DNA from: Cephalotus follicularis
Taxonomy: Eukaryota > Streptophyta > Magnoliopsida > Oxalidales > Cephalotaceae
Direction: 5' to 3'
Assembly (NCBI GenBank): GCA_001972305.1
Contig: BDDD01000911.1
Coordinates: 529,454 to 593,453 of the forward strand
DNA length: 64,000 nt
The notes under the pieces were generated by a model. That model was given only the letters and a program-made list of their open reading frames with translations, was not told the origin of the DNA and did no database searches. The position numbers were made by a program, and so were the translations under genes. This document shows, piece by piece, positions 11,694 through 21,744 of the stretch (positions are counted from its first letter, which is position 1; the number at the start of each line of letters is the position of its first letter).

Positions 11694-12241
11694 TGTAGGA
11701 AGTCTAGAGGGGGGGTGAATAGACTTATAAAAAATTACTAGCAAATATACCACAAAATAATTCAATTAACACAAACACACAATTGCGGAATGTAAAGAGT
11801 GTAGGGTTAGAGAATTGCAAACGGATGTATAGTGGTTCGGGAAACCGCCTACGTCCACTCCCCAAGGCCTCTCCTTGAGTATTTCACTAGGTATGCCCCA
11901 AACCGGACTTGAAACTCCAACCGAGCTCCAACAACTTTCGCTCCAACCAAGCGAATTACAACTTTGCTCCAACCGAGCAATACAAGAGACAACCTCTCTT
12001 GTATGAGTGAAATAAGTGTTTAAATGGTTACAAATTCGTAGTGAATTTGTTTACAATGAAGCACAACTTTAAACAAAGCTTCTAGTAAATGTGGAATGTA
12101 AAATGTGAGCTTTGTAATGTATTGGATTGCTTTGAAAATGTTCTCTTTTGATTGCTTGAAAGCTTGGTATTGTACTTGAGATAGCTTGAGAGAATATGAG
12201 ACTTGAATGCTTGATCACTTGTGCAAGAGCTCTAATTTTCC

Positions 12242-12248
12242 TCTTATA
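12242..12248 (-). promoter_or_regulatory. Sirevirus LTR TATA box
   Basis: Minus-strand AACTATAAGAGG lies about 45 bp downstream of the last palindrome of the U3 array. The same sequence follows the array in the 5' LTR (about 17169-17175). The position fits a core promoter with the array as upstream element. Confidence 0.6.
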
Positions 12249-12295
12249 GTTGAGCCTCCAACGGATCTATTTTTAACTGTCTGTTACAAATCCAG

Positions 12296-12800
12296 TCGGC
12301 TGGATTTGGACGGCAGTCGGCTGGTTTGATGGCGCGACATTTGAATATAGCCATTGGTGTTGGGCAGTCGGCTGTCTCCTCTAGGCAGTCGACTTGTGGC
12401 GCTGGCAGTCGACTGGATGCTCTGTTCCAGTCGGTTGTTGGCCTAAAATTGGAGATTACAAAAGCTACTGCCTGGAATTGCACAATTGAAAACAGTCGGC
12501 TGGATTCCCTGGCAGTCGACTGGACCCCCTGGCAGTCGACTGGTCCCCTGCTTCAGTCGGCTGGATTGGGTGTTGAAATGTTGCAGAAGCTACTGCCTGA
12601 AATTGTACCCCATGACAGTCGACTGGTGTCCCATGACAGTCGACTGTATTGCCTGGCAGTCGACTTGACCCTATGGCAGCACTCTGGATTGGTGTTCCTG
12701 CAGATTCTGAGTTTGGTTGAAGAAGCAGTCGACGACATAACCTCTTGGAGTCGACTCTTTAACCTTGGCAGTCGACTGGATTGCTTTCCAGTCAGCTGTC
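12296..12800. promoter_or_regulatory. U3 palindrome array of the Sirevirus 3' LTR
   Basis: About 17 copies of CAGTCGACTG or its variant CAGTCGGCTG. Runs have regular spacing: 12493, 12513, 12533, 12554 and 12616, 12637, 12657 (20-21 bp). The 5' LTR has the matching array at about 17220-17730, where some sites degenerate here are intact. Short palindrome arrays in U3 are known in Sireviruses; the sharing of this exact motif with gypsy LTRs is the unusual part. Confidence 0.8.
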
Positions 12801-12963
12801 TTGACCTGTTTCTGCATAAAACTTCTGGGCACAACTTTGGACATAAAATCAAGTGAGTATATGAAGTTATAACTCAAGGAATTATGCATACAAGTAATCT
12901 ATGTTTGTTAATCATCAAAATAACATATGTAAACGTAATTATTCGGGGTGGCACAGGCCAACA

Positions 12964-13542
12964 ATCTCCCCATTTTTGATGATTGACAAAACATGCATAT
13001 TTTGCATAAATCTTGACAAATTTTACCCGTTTTAGTTCCAAAGTCCAAATTTACCAATATAGGCATATCCAATGCATTTGTCATAACAAAGTACACTTGC
13101 TCAATGCAAGATTACAACCCATTTCATCAATATGCAATATTTGCAATATATTCCCCAAATGCGTGCAACATTTATGCAAGCTCAATCTTTCAACCTTAAT
13201 GCAACATGCAAAATATAAATCTCTCCCCCTTTTTGTCAAACTACAAAAAGATAAGTGGAAGCTCCCCCTCAATCATAGCACGGATTGAAGAGCTCCCCCT
13301 CAACATATGCATTCAAAAGCAATTTTATCAATTAGGTCAATGCAATGAGAGAAACAATAATATGAGACACATTGTAATCCAATACATAAAACATTAAAGA
13401 TCAAAAGCATATAGTCATTAAATACTTTAAGAAACATCAAATGCATTAACCAACATAACTTGTCTTTTACAAAGCTTATCAACCATTACAAAAACCAAGT
13501 TTTAGCAATACAAGAGAAAAACATGATAATGCAAATGTAAGC
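12964..13542 (-). other. Sirevirus 3' untranslated region with multiple polypurine tracts
   Basis: The primary polypurine tract is at 12964-12977, directly against the 3' LTR (minus AAAAATGGGGAGAT). Further G-rich purine tracts on the minus strand lie at about 13221-13230, 13261-13270 and 13291-13300 (GAGGGGGAGCT type). Multiple upstream tracts are a known Sirevirus feature. Repeated ATGCAA/TGCAAT words fill the rest. I see no gene. Confidence 0.7.
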
Positions 13543-14700
13543 TCAAGAGGGAGGAGGGTGCTGTGGGAAAGCGTTTTGAAAGAACTCAAGTATGTTAGCT
13601 TGGCCTCGAAGGATGTCGGCTTGACCCTGAATAAGATTTGCTTGTCCTTCACCAAACTGGTGCATTTGGCCCTTGAGATACTCAATATCTGCCTGAGCAA
13701 GATCCATCCTAGCCTGAAGAGACTCCAGGATAGGCCTGCTGCTGCTGCTGCTCGAGCCAGCACTTGGTCGCACCTCATACTGTTGAGGATCCTCCTCCTC
13801 CTCATCATCATCATCATCCCCAGCCCGAACATGCATTTTCTCTCTTGCTTGCTCTCTACCTCTTCTTTGCATCTTGACCCACTCACCTTCCTCAAAAACA
13901 ATGCCACACAATCTAAGGTCTGTCTTGTTCACCAATTGCTTATGGGTAGGTTTGATAATTTGCTCATCATCCAGAATATCTATGTTAAGTGAAGCAAGGA
14001 CAAATGAAATGATCCTACTTAGAAGCATAGGATATGGAGTGTGATTTGGTCTAGATAGCAAATGGTTGACAATAAAATAGGGAAGGTTAATTGGGGTTCC
14101 GTTCTTAACACAAGCGAGGAATTTAAGGTCTCGCTCGGAAGGAAGGGTGTGCGAGCCTTCTTTTGGGAGAAAAGTGTTTGTTACAAGAAGTAGAATGATC
14201 CTAGAGGCAATTGGCAAATGACTACTAGTCACATTCATAAGTGGATTGACATTAGGTTGCTCCAAACAAATTCCTAGGGCCTCCGTTCTACTATTGTCAT
14301 GAAAATTAGTAATTCCCTCATTAGGAATTCCTAATATTTCGGCAACTAAGTCGGGAGTAATGGATATAGGAGTCCCTAAAACGAATGATTTGGCAATGCA
14401 AGTGGTAGAGGTCTCTAGATTAGCATAAAACATCTTAACTAATCTAGGGTATATAATGTGAGATGAGAAAAGATAATCAAACCAAGCCATAGTCTCTAAC
14501 CACGTCATTACAATCGCAAGTTTGCTAATGAGAACATCCCTAGATAACCACTTCTCCAAATGTAGTTTAACTGAGCTAAAATGAGAGTTATACCTCATCT
14601 CTTTCTCTTTGGAGAGAAAGAGTGTGTTGTCAAAGTCTAACTCCACTTGTGAACCTCTTAGTAGCCTTGAAGTAAATCCTCTTGCTCTCTTTGGTCCCAT
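13543..14700 (-). CDS. Env-like (third) ORF of the Sirevirus, intact
   Basis: 385 codons, open from ATG at 14700, lying between RNase H (ends near 15118) and the 3' LTR in the same direction as pol, the place where Sireviruses carry an env-like gene. The sequence resembles what is annotated in plants as a putative plant transposon protein (my recollection is a Transposase_32-type domain), with motifs such as MFYANLE and TPDLVAEILGIPNEG at about residues 91-131. Near 290-310 there is a charged, acidic DDDDDEEEE run, then a serine run. The last 55 residues are heptad-like and Gln-rich (probable coiled coil). Hydrophobic stretches near 165-180 and 225-240 are too polar at the edges to call membrane segments, and I see no signal peptide. 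A second copy at 21745-22902 has the same length but one stop. Function is unknown; 'env-like' refers to position only. Confidence 0.72.
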   Translation of the reverse strand: MGPKRARGFTSRLLRGSQVELDFDNTLFLSKEKEMRYNSHFSSVKLHLEKWLSRDVLISKLAIVMTWLETMAWFDYLFSSHIIYPRLVKMFYANLETSTTCIAKSFVLGTPISITPDLVAEILGIPNEGITNFHDNSRTEALGICLEQPNVNPLMNVTSSHLPIASRIILLLVTNTFLPKEGSHTLPSERDLKFLACVKNGTPINLPYFIVNHLLSRPNHTPYPMLLSRIISFVLASLNIDILDDEQIIKPTHKQLVNKTDLRLCGIVFEEGEWVKMQRRGREQAREKMHVRAGDDDDDEEEEDPQQYEVRPSAGSSSSSSRPILESLQARMDLAQADIEYLKGQMHQFGEGQANLIQGQADILRGQANILEFFQNAFPQHPPPS

Positions 14701-14793
14701 ATTGAAGATTGCAGGTCGAAATTTGAGAGAGAAATGTGTTTGGGTGTTTTTGATTTGAGAGAGAGTGAAAAAAAAAACAGTAGGGATTTCGGG

Positions 14794-14890
14794 TTTAAAA
14801 CCCTGAACATCGCGATTCCAGTCGACTGGTCACTAATGACAGTCGACTGGATAGCAAGGCAGTCGACTGGACAGTTTGTCCAGTCGGCTG
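14794..14890 (-). promoter_or_regulatory. Palindrome array plus TTTAAA upstream of the env-like ORF
   Basis: Four palindromes start at 14819, 14840, 14860 and 14881 (spacing 21, 20, 21 bp; the last is CAGTCGGCTG). Going toward the ORF, TTTAAA follows at 14794-14799, about 95 bp before the ATG at 14700. The order array, A/T core, start repeats that of the LTR promoter (array 12296-12800, TATA 12242). The C2 copy keeps it: array 23020, 23041 (one mismatch), 23061, 23082; TTTAAA 22995. A separate internal promoter is an inference. Confidence 0.5.
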
Positions 14891-15117
14891 TTTTCTGCAT
14901 AAATGAGAAATGCAGAAAATTGTCATCCAATTGAATTGCAAACCTTTGGTTGACTATTATTGGCTAATAGCAACCTAGGTACATGAGCTAATTATGTGTT
15001 ATTGAGTTGAAAACTCAATGTTTGAATGCAAGATGATCTTTGAAAACACTTTTCAATCAATTCAATCAAAAATCAACAAAGCATTACAATTTCACATTAT
15101 AGAGTTTAGGAAGGATT

Positions 15118-15828
15118 TTACATACCTAGCTCTCTCCGCAAAGTGCAGAATCTTTCGTTGTCCAGCGGCTTTGTGAATATATCTGCAATTTGGTTCAAAG
15201 TGTCAATATATTCAAGAAATATATCACCCTTTTCAACATGATCTCTAAGAAAATGATGTCTAATATCAATGTGTTTAGACTTAGAGTGTTGAACGGGATT
15301 TCTACTCAAATTAATAGCACTAGTATTGTCACATTTAATACACATTGCTAATGCTAATTCCGAAATCACAAAGTTGTTGCTTAAGCCACAAGACTTGAGC
15401 ACAACAACTTCCCGCCGCAACATATTCGACTTCGGTGGTAGATAAAGCAACACTGTTTTGTTTCTTGGAAAACCAAGACACTAAAGAGTTACCTAGAAAT
15501 TGGCAAGTGCCACTAGTACTCTTTCTATCCAATTTCCAACCACCATAGTCGGCATCGGAATAAGCATGCAAGTTAAACAATGAATCATGTGAATAAAACA
15601 AACCTAATAATGGTGTATATGCAAGATATCTAAAAATTCGCTTAACCGCGGTTAAGTGAGATTCTCTAGTTGATGATTGATATCTAGCACAAAGACATAC
15701 ACTAAACATTATATCCGGTCTACTAGCGGTTAGGTAAATAGAGATCCTATCATGCTTCTATATAATTTTTGATCTACCTCTTTACCATCCTCATCCTTGT
15801 CAAGTTTTGTTGCAATGCTCATAGGTGT
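15118..15828 (-). pseudogene. pol: Copia RT C-terminus and RNase H, frameshifted (C1)
   Basis: Translations in two frames give the copia RNase H region: AYSDADYGG, STSGTCQFLG, ALSTTEVEYVAA, IKCDNTSAINLS and HIDIRHHFLRD, ending near DNERFCTLRRELGM. The C2 copy (23307-24056) is open, which locates the damage here: a TAG after HSKPC at about 15829-15831, a 1-nt deletion near 15735 and a 2-nt deletion near 15343. The enzyme cannot be made whole. Confidence 0.85.
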
Positions 15829-16572
15829 CTAGCAAGGCTTTGAGTGCTCCATTCCAAATCTTTTGAGTAGATCTTTGGTGTATTTGGATTGGTTGATGAA
15901 AGTCCCTTCATTTCCTTGTTGGATTTGAAATCCAAGGAAATACTTGAGTTCCCCCATCATACTCATTTCGAATTCACCTTGCACCGTCACCTTGGGTTCC
16001 CACTCATCATTGAGACACCCTAGCAATTTCCTTACAAGTTCGTCCTGCCCAAATACCTTACCAAGACCAAGCAAACCATTAGTAATATCAAGCAACCGAT
16101 TATACAAATTCTTAATGGATTCGTTCGGTTGCATTTTAAAAAGTTCGTAATCTCTATTTAGCAAGGCAAGTTTAGCATTCTTAATTTGCTCGGTACCCTC
16201 GTGGGTAAGGATGAGCAATTTCCACACCTCATGTGCGGAAGTACATCTCCTAACGAGATTATATTCGGTCTTGTCTAAAGATACAAGTAATATATTCAAG
16301 GCCTTGTTATCTATAGTCAATTTTCTAAAGTCATCCTCATCCCATTCGTCTTCTGGTTTGGAAACGAGTTCGTTTTTATCATTTTGCATCATAGGGGTGT
16401 GAGGGCCATTCTTAACACTAAGCCAATTCCTAAAGTCTCTAGACTTAAGGTGTATCTCCATACGGCTTTTCCAATAAGGAAAATCGTCACCACTAAAGAA
16501 TGGGACCTTAAATTCGGAGACATCGTCATTGTGTTGGGATTGGTTGTTCATGCTAGTAGAGGCCATGATCAA
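15829..16572 (-). pseudogene. gag: Gag N-terminus fused in frame to the end of RT (C1)
   Basis: A 247-codon ORF. Residues 1-196 are Sirevirus gag (FSGDDFPYWKSRMEIHL near 26-42, then the UBN2-type helical region to EWEPKVT). Residues 197-247 are the connection region after the RT active site (GELKYFLGFQIQ, KYTKDLLKRFGM). The join near 15983 removes the gag C-terminus with its zinc fingers, protease, integrase and most of RT, yet keeps the frame. The start could be ATG 16572 or 16566. Whether the fusion protein was ever expressed is unknown. Confidence 0.85.
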
Positions 16573-16603
16573 AACTCAAGATGTTAATCTTAATAAAGAG
16601 TAA

Positions 16604-16618
16604 CCCTCTTTGATACCA
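16604..16618 (-). other. C1 primer binding site (initiator-Met tRNA)
   Basis: Minus strand TGGTATCAAAGAGGG begins 2 nt inside the 5' LTR edge (LTR ends CTTCCTACA at 16621). The first eight bases match the 3' end complement of tRNA-iMet, the usual primer of plant copia elements. Confidence 0.8.
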
Positions 16619-16620
16619 AT

Positions 16621-17874
16621 TGTAGGAAGTCTAGAGGGGCAGTGAATAGACTTATAAAAAATTACTGGCAAATATACCACAAAATAATTCAATTAACTCA
16701 AACACACAATTGCGGAATGTAAAGAGTGTAGGGTTAGAGAATTGCAAACGGATGTATAGTGGTTCGGCAAACCGCCTACGACTACTCCCCAAGGCCTCCC
16801 CTTGAGAATTTCACTAGGTATGCCCCAAACCGAGCTTGAAACTCCAACCGAGCTCCAACAACTTTCGTTCCAACCAAGCGAATTACAACTTCGCTCCAAC
16901 CGAGCAATACAAGAGACAACCTCTCTTGTATGAGTGAAATAAGTGTTTAAATGGTTACAAATTCGTAGTGAATTTGTTTACAATGAAGCACAACTTTAAA
17001 CAAAGCTTCTAGTAAATGTGGAATGTAAAATGTGAGCTTTGTAATGTATTGGATTGCTTTGAAAATGTTCTCTTTTGATTGCTTGAAAGCTTGGTATTGT
17101 ACTTGAGATAGCTTGAGAGAATATGAGACTTGAATGCTTGATCACTTGTGCAAGAGCTCTAATTTTCCTCTTATAGTTGAGCCTCCAACAGATCTATTTT
17201 TAACCGTCTGTTACAAATCCAGTCGGCTGGATTTGGACGGCAGTCGGCTGGTTTGATGGCGCGACATTTGAATATAGCCGTTGGTGTTGGGCAGTCGGCT
17301 GTTTCCTCAAGGCAGTCGACTGGTGGCGCTGGCAGTCGACTGGATGCTCTGTTCCAGTCGGCTGTTGGCCTAAAATTGGAGATTACAAAAGCTACTGCCT
17401 GGAATTGCACAATTGAAAACAGTCGGCTGGATTCCCTGGCAGTCGACTGGACCCCCTGGCAGTCGACTGGTCCCCTACTTCAGTGGGCTGGATTGGGTGT
17501 TGAAATGTTGCAGAAGATACTGCCTGAAATTGTTCCCCATGGCAGTCGACTGGTGTCCCGTGATAGTCGACTGTATTGCCTGGCAGTCGATTGGACCCCT
17601 GTGGCAGTCGACTGGATTGGTGTTCCTGCAGATTCTGAGTTTGGTTGAAGAAGCAATCGACGACATAACCTATGGGAGTCGACTCTTTAACCTTGGCAGT
17701 CGACTGGATTGCTTTCCAGTCGGCTGTCTTGACCTGTTTCTGCATAAAACTTCTTGGCACAACTTTGGACATAAAATCAAGTGAGTATATGAAGTTATAA
17801 CTCAAGGAATTATGCATACTAGTAATCTATGTTTGTTAATCATCAAAATAACATATGTAAACGTAATTATTCGG
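16621..17874 (-). repeat. C1 5' LTR, outer 17 bp missing
   Basis: Matches 11694-12946 of the 3' LTR and stops at ATTCGG (17874), so it lacks the terminal sequence that starts TGTTGGCC. Directly beyond, the RT sequence of another Sirevirus fragment begins (17875). The junction is therefore a break, not an insertion edge. The U3 array runs at about 17220-17730. Confidence 0.9.
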
Positions 17875-19235
17875 ACATTGCTTTTGTCAAATTGGTTTAG
17901 TTCCTCTTGCATAGTCACAATCCAACAATCATCATTTAAAGCATATAAAACATTTTTGGGTTCGATATTTGAAATAAAAGCTACATTATCGCAATACTCC
18001 CTAAGAGCGGAACGAGTTCTTACCCCCTCGGTACGATTACCGATTACCTCGTTGTCCTTCACGTATTCTCTTTCTCTTCTAGCAATTGGCTCCTTGGTGA
18101 CTTGAACTTGTTGAATTTCTTCTTCATGTTCTACTTCTTCTTCAACTTTGTCAACTTCACCATCTTCTTTGTTGATGTCCAAGTCTTCCATTTGCTCCAA
18201 TATACCTACATCATCAACAACATCTCCCTTTCTCGGAGCACTATTAGATTCTTCAAATAAAACATGAATTGACTCTTCAATAATCAAAGTTCTTTTATTA
18301 AACACCCTATATGCCTTAGAATTCGAAGAGTAGCCTAGAAATATTCCTTCATCACTTTTGGCATCAAATTTTCAAAGATTATCTTTCCCATTATTTAAAA
18401 CGAAAACTTTGCATCCAAAAGGTCTCAAGTGACTAACACTTGGTTTTCTTTCGTTGAAAAGCTCAAAAGGGGTTTTCTTTAAAATTGATCTAATCATTAC
18501 TCTATTTATTATATAGCAAGCGGTGTTCACGGCTTCCGCCCAAAGATATTTTGGCAAATTGTTTTCACATAACATGGTTCTCCCCATTTCTTCTAGGGTT
18601 CTATTCCTCCTCTCAACAACACCATTTTGTTGAGGAGTTCTAGGAGCCGAGAAGTTATGGTGAATACCTAGTTCATTACAAAAAGTTTCAAAACAAAGGT
18701 TTTCAAATTCTTTGACGTGATCACTACGTATGCTAACAATAGATAGACTCTTTTCATTTTGAATTCGTCTACCAAAATTAACAAAGGAATCTAAGGCATC
18801 ACTCTTCAAAGCTAAGAAAATAACACAAGTAAACATAGAATAATCATCAACAATAACTAAGCCATATTGTTTACCACCAAGGCTTAAAGTTCTAGTTGGT
18901 CCAAACAAATCAATGTGTAGTAATTGTAAAATGCAAGTAGTTGAAACAACATTTTTAGCTTTAAAAGATGTTCTTGTTTGTTTGCCTTGTGCACAAACAT
19001 CACACAATTTATCGTTTTCAAATTTCATTTTTGGCAAACCAATAACTAAATCTTTTCTTGAAAGTTTGGCAAGAACATCCATGCTAGCATGGCCTAATCT
19101 TCTATGCCAAAGCCATTTATCATATGTATTTGCATTAAAACAAACATCTTTTGAAAACATTTCTTTTAAATAAACCACATACACATTGCCTTGTCTATGA
19201 CCAATAAACTTTACGACATTGGTTGCTAATGTCAA
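17875..19235 (-). pseudogene. pol: Sirevirus integrase and start of RT (segment C3)
   Basis: The 18372-19235 frame holds GAG-pre-integrase (WLWHRRLGHAS, CDVCAQGKQ near residues 40-90) and the integrase core with HIDLFGP (first Asp), IRSDHVKEFEN (second Asp, in a context usually SDHGKEF) and QQNGVVERRNRT (Glu). A TGA at 18372-18374 interrupts after NGKDNL. The 18305 frame continues through the acidic linker (EDLDINKEDGEVDKVEEEVEHE) to the first RT residues (DDCWIVTMQEELNQFDK). It is cut at 17875 by the C1 LTR, so no RT core remains. Confidence 0.88.
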
Positions 19236-19542
19236 TTATGTGACAACAAGAGGATTCAAAATTAATTTTATATCCCTTGTCACACAATTGGCTAACACTA
19301 AGCAAATTATGCTTAAGGCCTACAACATAAGATACATTTTCAATAAGAGTAGAGAATTTGTTACCAATTGAACCAATACCACAAATCTTGGACTTGTTGT
19401 TGTCCCCAAAGGTGACCTTTCCTCCATCCACTTCTTTAAGATCGATGAAGAGGCTTTTGTCACCCATCATGTGCTTCGAGTACCAGCTATCCACATACCA
19501 CGGTTGCTCCTCTTTGTGATTTGCCCGCAAGCATTGTACCAC
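19195..19542 (-). pseudogene. pol: Sirevirus aspartic protease, active site altered (C3)
   Basis: The protease frame reads WYVDSWYSKHMMGDKSLF where copia proteases have D-S/T-G; the catalytic-loop glycine is tryptophan. The later hydrophobic LLSVSQLCDKGY region is kept. Frameshifts separate it from gag upstream (near 19490-19540) and from integrase downstream (near 19200-19235). Confidence 0.82.
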
Positions 19543-21165
19543 CTACAAAAGTGTTGAAAGAATTTGATCTTGGTACACATTGTTTATTGGGTCCTTTTAT
19601 GTTACTTTTAGGACTAATAGTTCCCTTGGGAACCCACACATGTCTAAAAGTAAATGGGTCATGATAAGATGATGGTCTAGTGTGTGAGTGATGTGAGTGT
19701 GAAATTCTTCTAAAGCATTTATTTCTAGTATGTCCCATTTTATTGCAATAAGTACAATGAGGTCTTTTCCTAGCCTTTTTCAATTTAGCCTTAACCTCTA
19801 AAGGGGCATAACCTATACCGGTCTTATCTAGGTATGATCTTTGACTACCTAGCATCTCTTCTAACTTCTTGCTTCCTAATGTGAATTTACTAAAGGATTT
19901 TTCGAAATTCACATTCTTTTCTCTTAGGGACTCTACTTCCTTTTCTAAGGTAGTGTCACTAGGTGAAATAGGTTTAGCTATGTCATTATCCTTTTTAGCT
20001 AATTCATGTTCTAACATAGCAATGTCACTTTTCAAATGCTCATTTTCAAGAACTAGTAATTCCTTTTCCTTTTCTACACTAGTCATATTTTTCTTAAGTA
20101 AAGAGCATTGTGAACATTTTTTCTTAAACTCTACAAGCAATTCATCAAAAGCAAATTGCAATTCACCAAAAGTGTAAGAATCACCTACCTCATTCTCGCT
20201 ATCCTCGTCGTCACTCAATGCCATGAAGCATAGGTTTGCCATTTGCTCGGTGACTTCATCATCGGATGATTCGTCATCACTAAGGTGCCATGCCTTGAGT
20301 TCCTTCTTCTTGAATAACTTCTTTTTCTTCAATTGTGGACAATCAACTTTGATGTGCCCCGGTTTGTTGTATTCAAAGCATGTGGGAGGATCCATCTTGC
20401 TTCCCTCTCCCTTGTTGAAGTTCTTTCTTTGGAACCTTCTTGCTTTGTTCATCTTTGCGAATTTTGTGAACCGTTTCGCAAAGAGAACATAGTCCTCTTC
20501 CCCTAGCTCATCTTCACTAGACATTTCTTCCTTGTGTGTACTGTTGAGAGCAATGTCCTTTCTTCTCTCCTCTTGCGGCTTCGTCTCCACCACATTTGCC
20601 GATTTCTTGTTCAATTTAACCTCATGAGTCATGAGGGAGCCTAGAAGTTCTTCAATCTCCATGGTCTTCAAGTCTTTGGATTCTTCAATTGCCGTCACCT
20701 TGGGTTCCCACTCATCATTGAGACACCCTAGCAATTTCCTTACAAGTTCGTCCTGCCCAAATACCTTACCAAGACCAAGCAAACCATTAGTAATATCAAG
20801 CAACCGATTATACAAATTCTTAATGGATTCGTTCGGTTGCATTTTAAAAAGTTCGTAATCTCTATTTAGCAAGGCAAGTTTAGCATTCTTAATTTGCTCG
20901 GTACCCTCGTGGGTAAGGATGAGCAATTTCCACACCTCATGTGCGGAAGTACATCTCCTAACGAGATTATATTCGGTCTTGTCTAAAGATACAAGTAATA
21001 TATTCAAGGCCTTGTTATCTATAGTCAATTTTCTAAAGTCATCCTCATCCCATTCGTCTTCTGGTTTGGAAACGAGTTCGTTTTTATCATTTTGCATCAT
21101 AGGGGTGTGAGGGCCATTCTTAACACTAAGCCAATTCCTAAAGTCTCTAGACTTAAGGTGTATCT
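19487..21165 (-). pseudogene. gag: Sirevirus gag, about 39 N-terminal codons missing (C3)
   Basis: Open from 21165 to 19487. It contains the UBN2-type domain, a first CCHC knuckle near residue 240 of the 537-codon ORF, damaged at its second cysteine (CFEYNKPGHIKVDC), a charged coiled-coil stretch (about 330-420) and an intact second knuckle CTYCNKMGHTRNKC near 449. The N-terminus is replaced at about 21165 by the polypurine end of another Sirevirus copy. By eye the first 470 bp are base-for-base identical to gag in C1 (about 15983-16450). Confidence 0.88.
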
Positions 21166-21744
21166 ATCTCTCCCTTTTTGATGATTGACAAAACATGCAT
21201 ATTTTGCATAAATCTTGACAAATTTTACCCATTTTAGTTCCAAAGTCCAAATTTACCAATATAGGCATATCCAATGCATTTGTCATAACAAAGTACACTT
21301 GCTCAATGCAAGATTACAACCCATCTCATCAATATGCAATATTTGCAATATATTCCCCAAATGCATGCAACATTTATGCAAGCTCAATCTTTCAACCTTA
21401 ATGCAACATGCAAAATATAAATCTCTCCCCCTTTTTTTCAAACTACAAAAAGATAAGTGGAAGCTCCCCCTCAATCATAGCACGGATTGAAGAGCTCCCC
21501 CTCAACATATGCATTCAAAAGCAATTTTATCAATTAGGTCAATGCAATGAGAGAAACAATAATATGAGACACATTGTAATCCAATACATAAAACATTAAA
21601 GATCAAAAGCATATAGTCAATAAATACTTTAAGAAACATCAAATGCATTAACCAACATAACTTGTCTTTTACAAAGCTTATCAACCATTACAAAAACAAA
21701 GTTTTAGCAATACAAGAGAAAAACATGATAATGCAAATGTAAGC
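21166..21744 (-). other. Sirevirus 3' untranslated region with polypurine tracts (segment C2)
   Basis: Collinear with 12970-13542 and keeps the G-rich purine tracts (about 21423, 21462, 21492). It stops at the primary tract; the 3' LTR that should follow is absent and gag of C3 follows directly. Confidence 0.8.

Larger units (their letters stand above)
11694..12963 (-). repeat. C1 3' LTR, 1270 bp
   Basis: On the minus strand it begins TGTTGGCC at 12963 and ends CTTCCTACA at 11694. It differs from the 5' LTR (16621-17874) by scattered substitutions, by eye about 2-3 percent, so the insertion is not very recent. It holds the U3 palindrome array (12296-12800) and a TATA box just downstream. The ORFs across 12244-12889 are by-products of the repeats. 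Confidence 0.92.
11694..17874 (-). mobile_element. Sirevirus-type Ty1/copia element, internally deleted (C1)
   Basis: A two-LTR element on the minus strand: 5' LTR 16621-17874 (lacking about 17 bp at its outer end), primer site, N-terminal gag, a large deletion, the end of RT and RNase H, an env-like ORF, a polypurine tract, and 3' LTR 11694-12963. Sirevirus assignment rests on the copia gene order, the extra 3' ORF, multiple polypurine tracts upstream of the 3' LTR and palindrome arrays in U3, all known Sirevirus traits. Protease, integrase and most of RT are missing, so it could move only with help from another element. The left flank is TTATA; the right flank is a rearrangement, so no target duplication can be tested. 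Confidence 0.85.

Noticed and set aside
12244..12889. Overlapping ORFs up to 176 codons in the Sirevirus LTR, and their copies at 17171-17817
   Set aside because: They are open on both strands because the CAGTCGACTG array lacks stops in several frames; they lie in U3 and have no recognisable domain.
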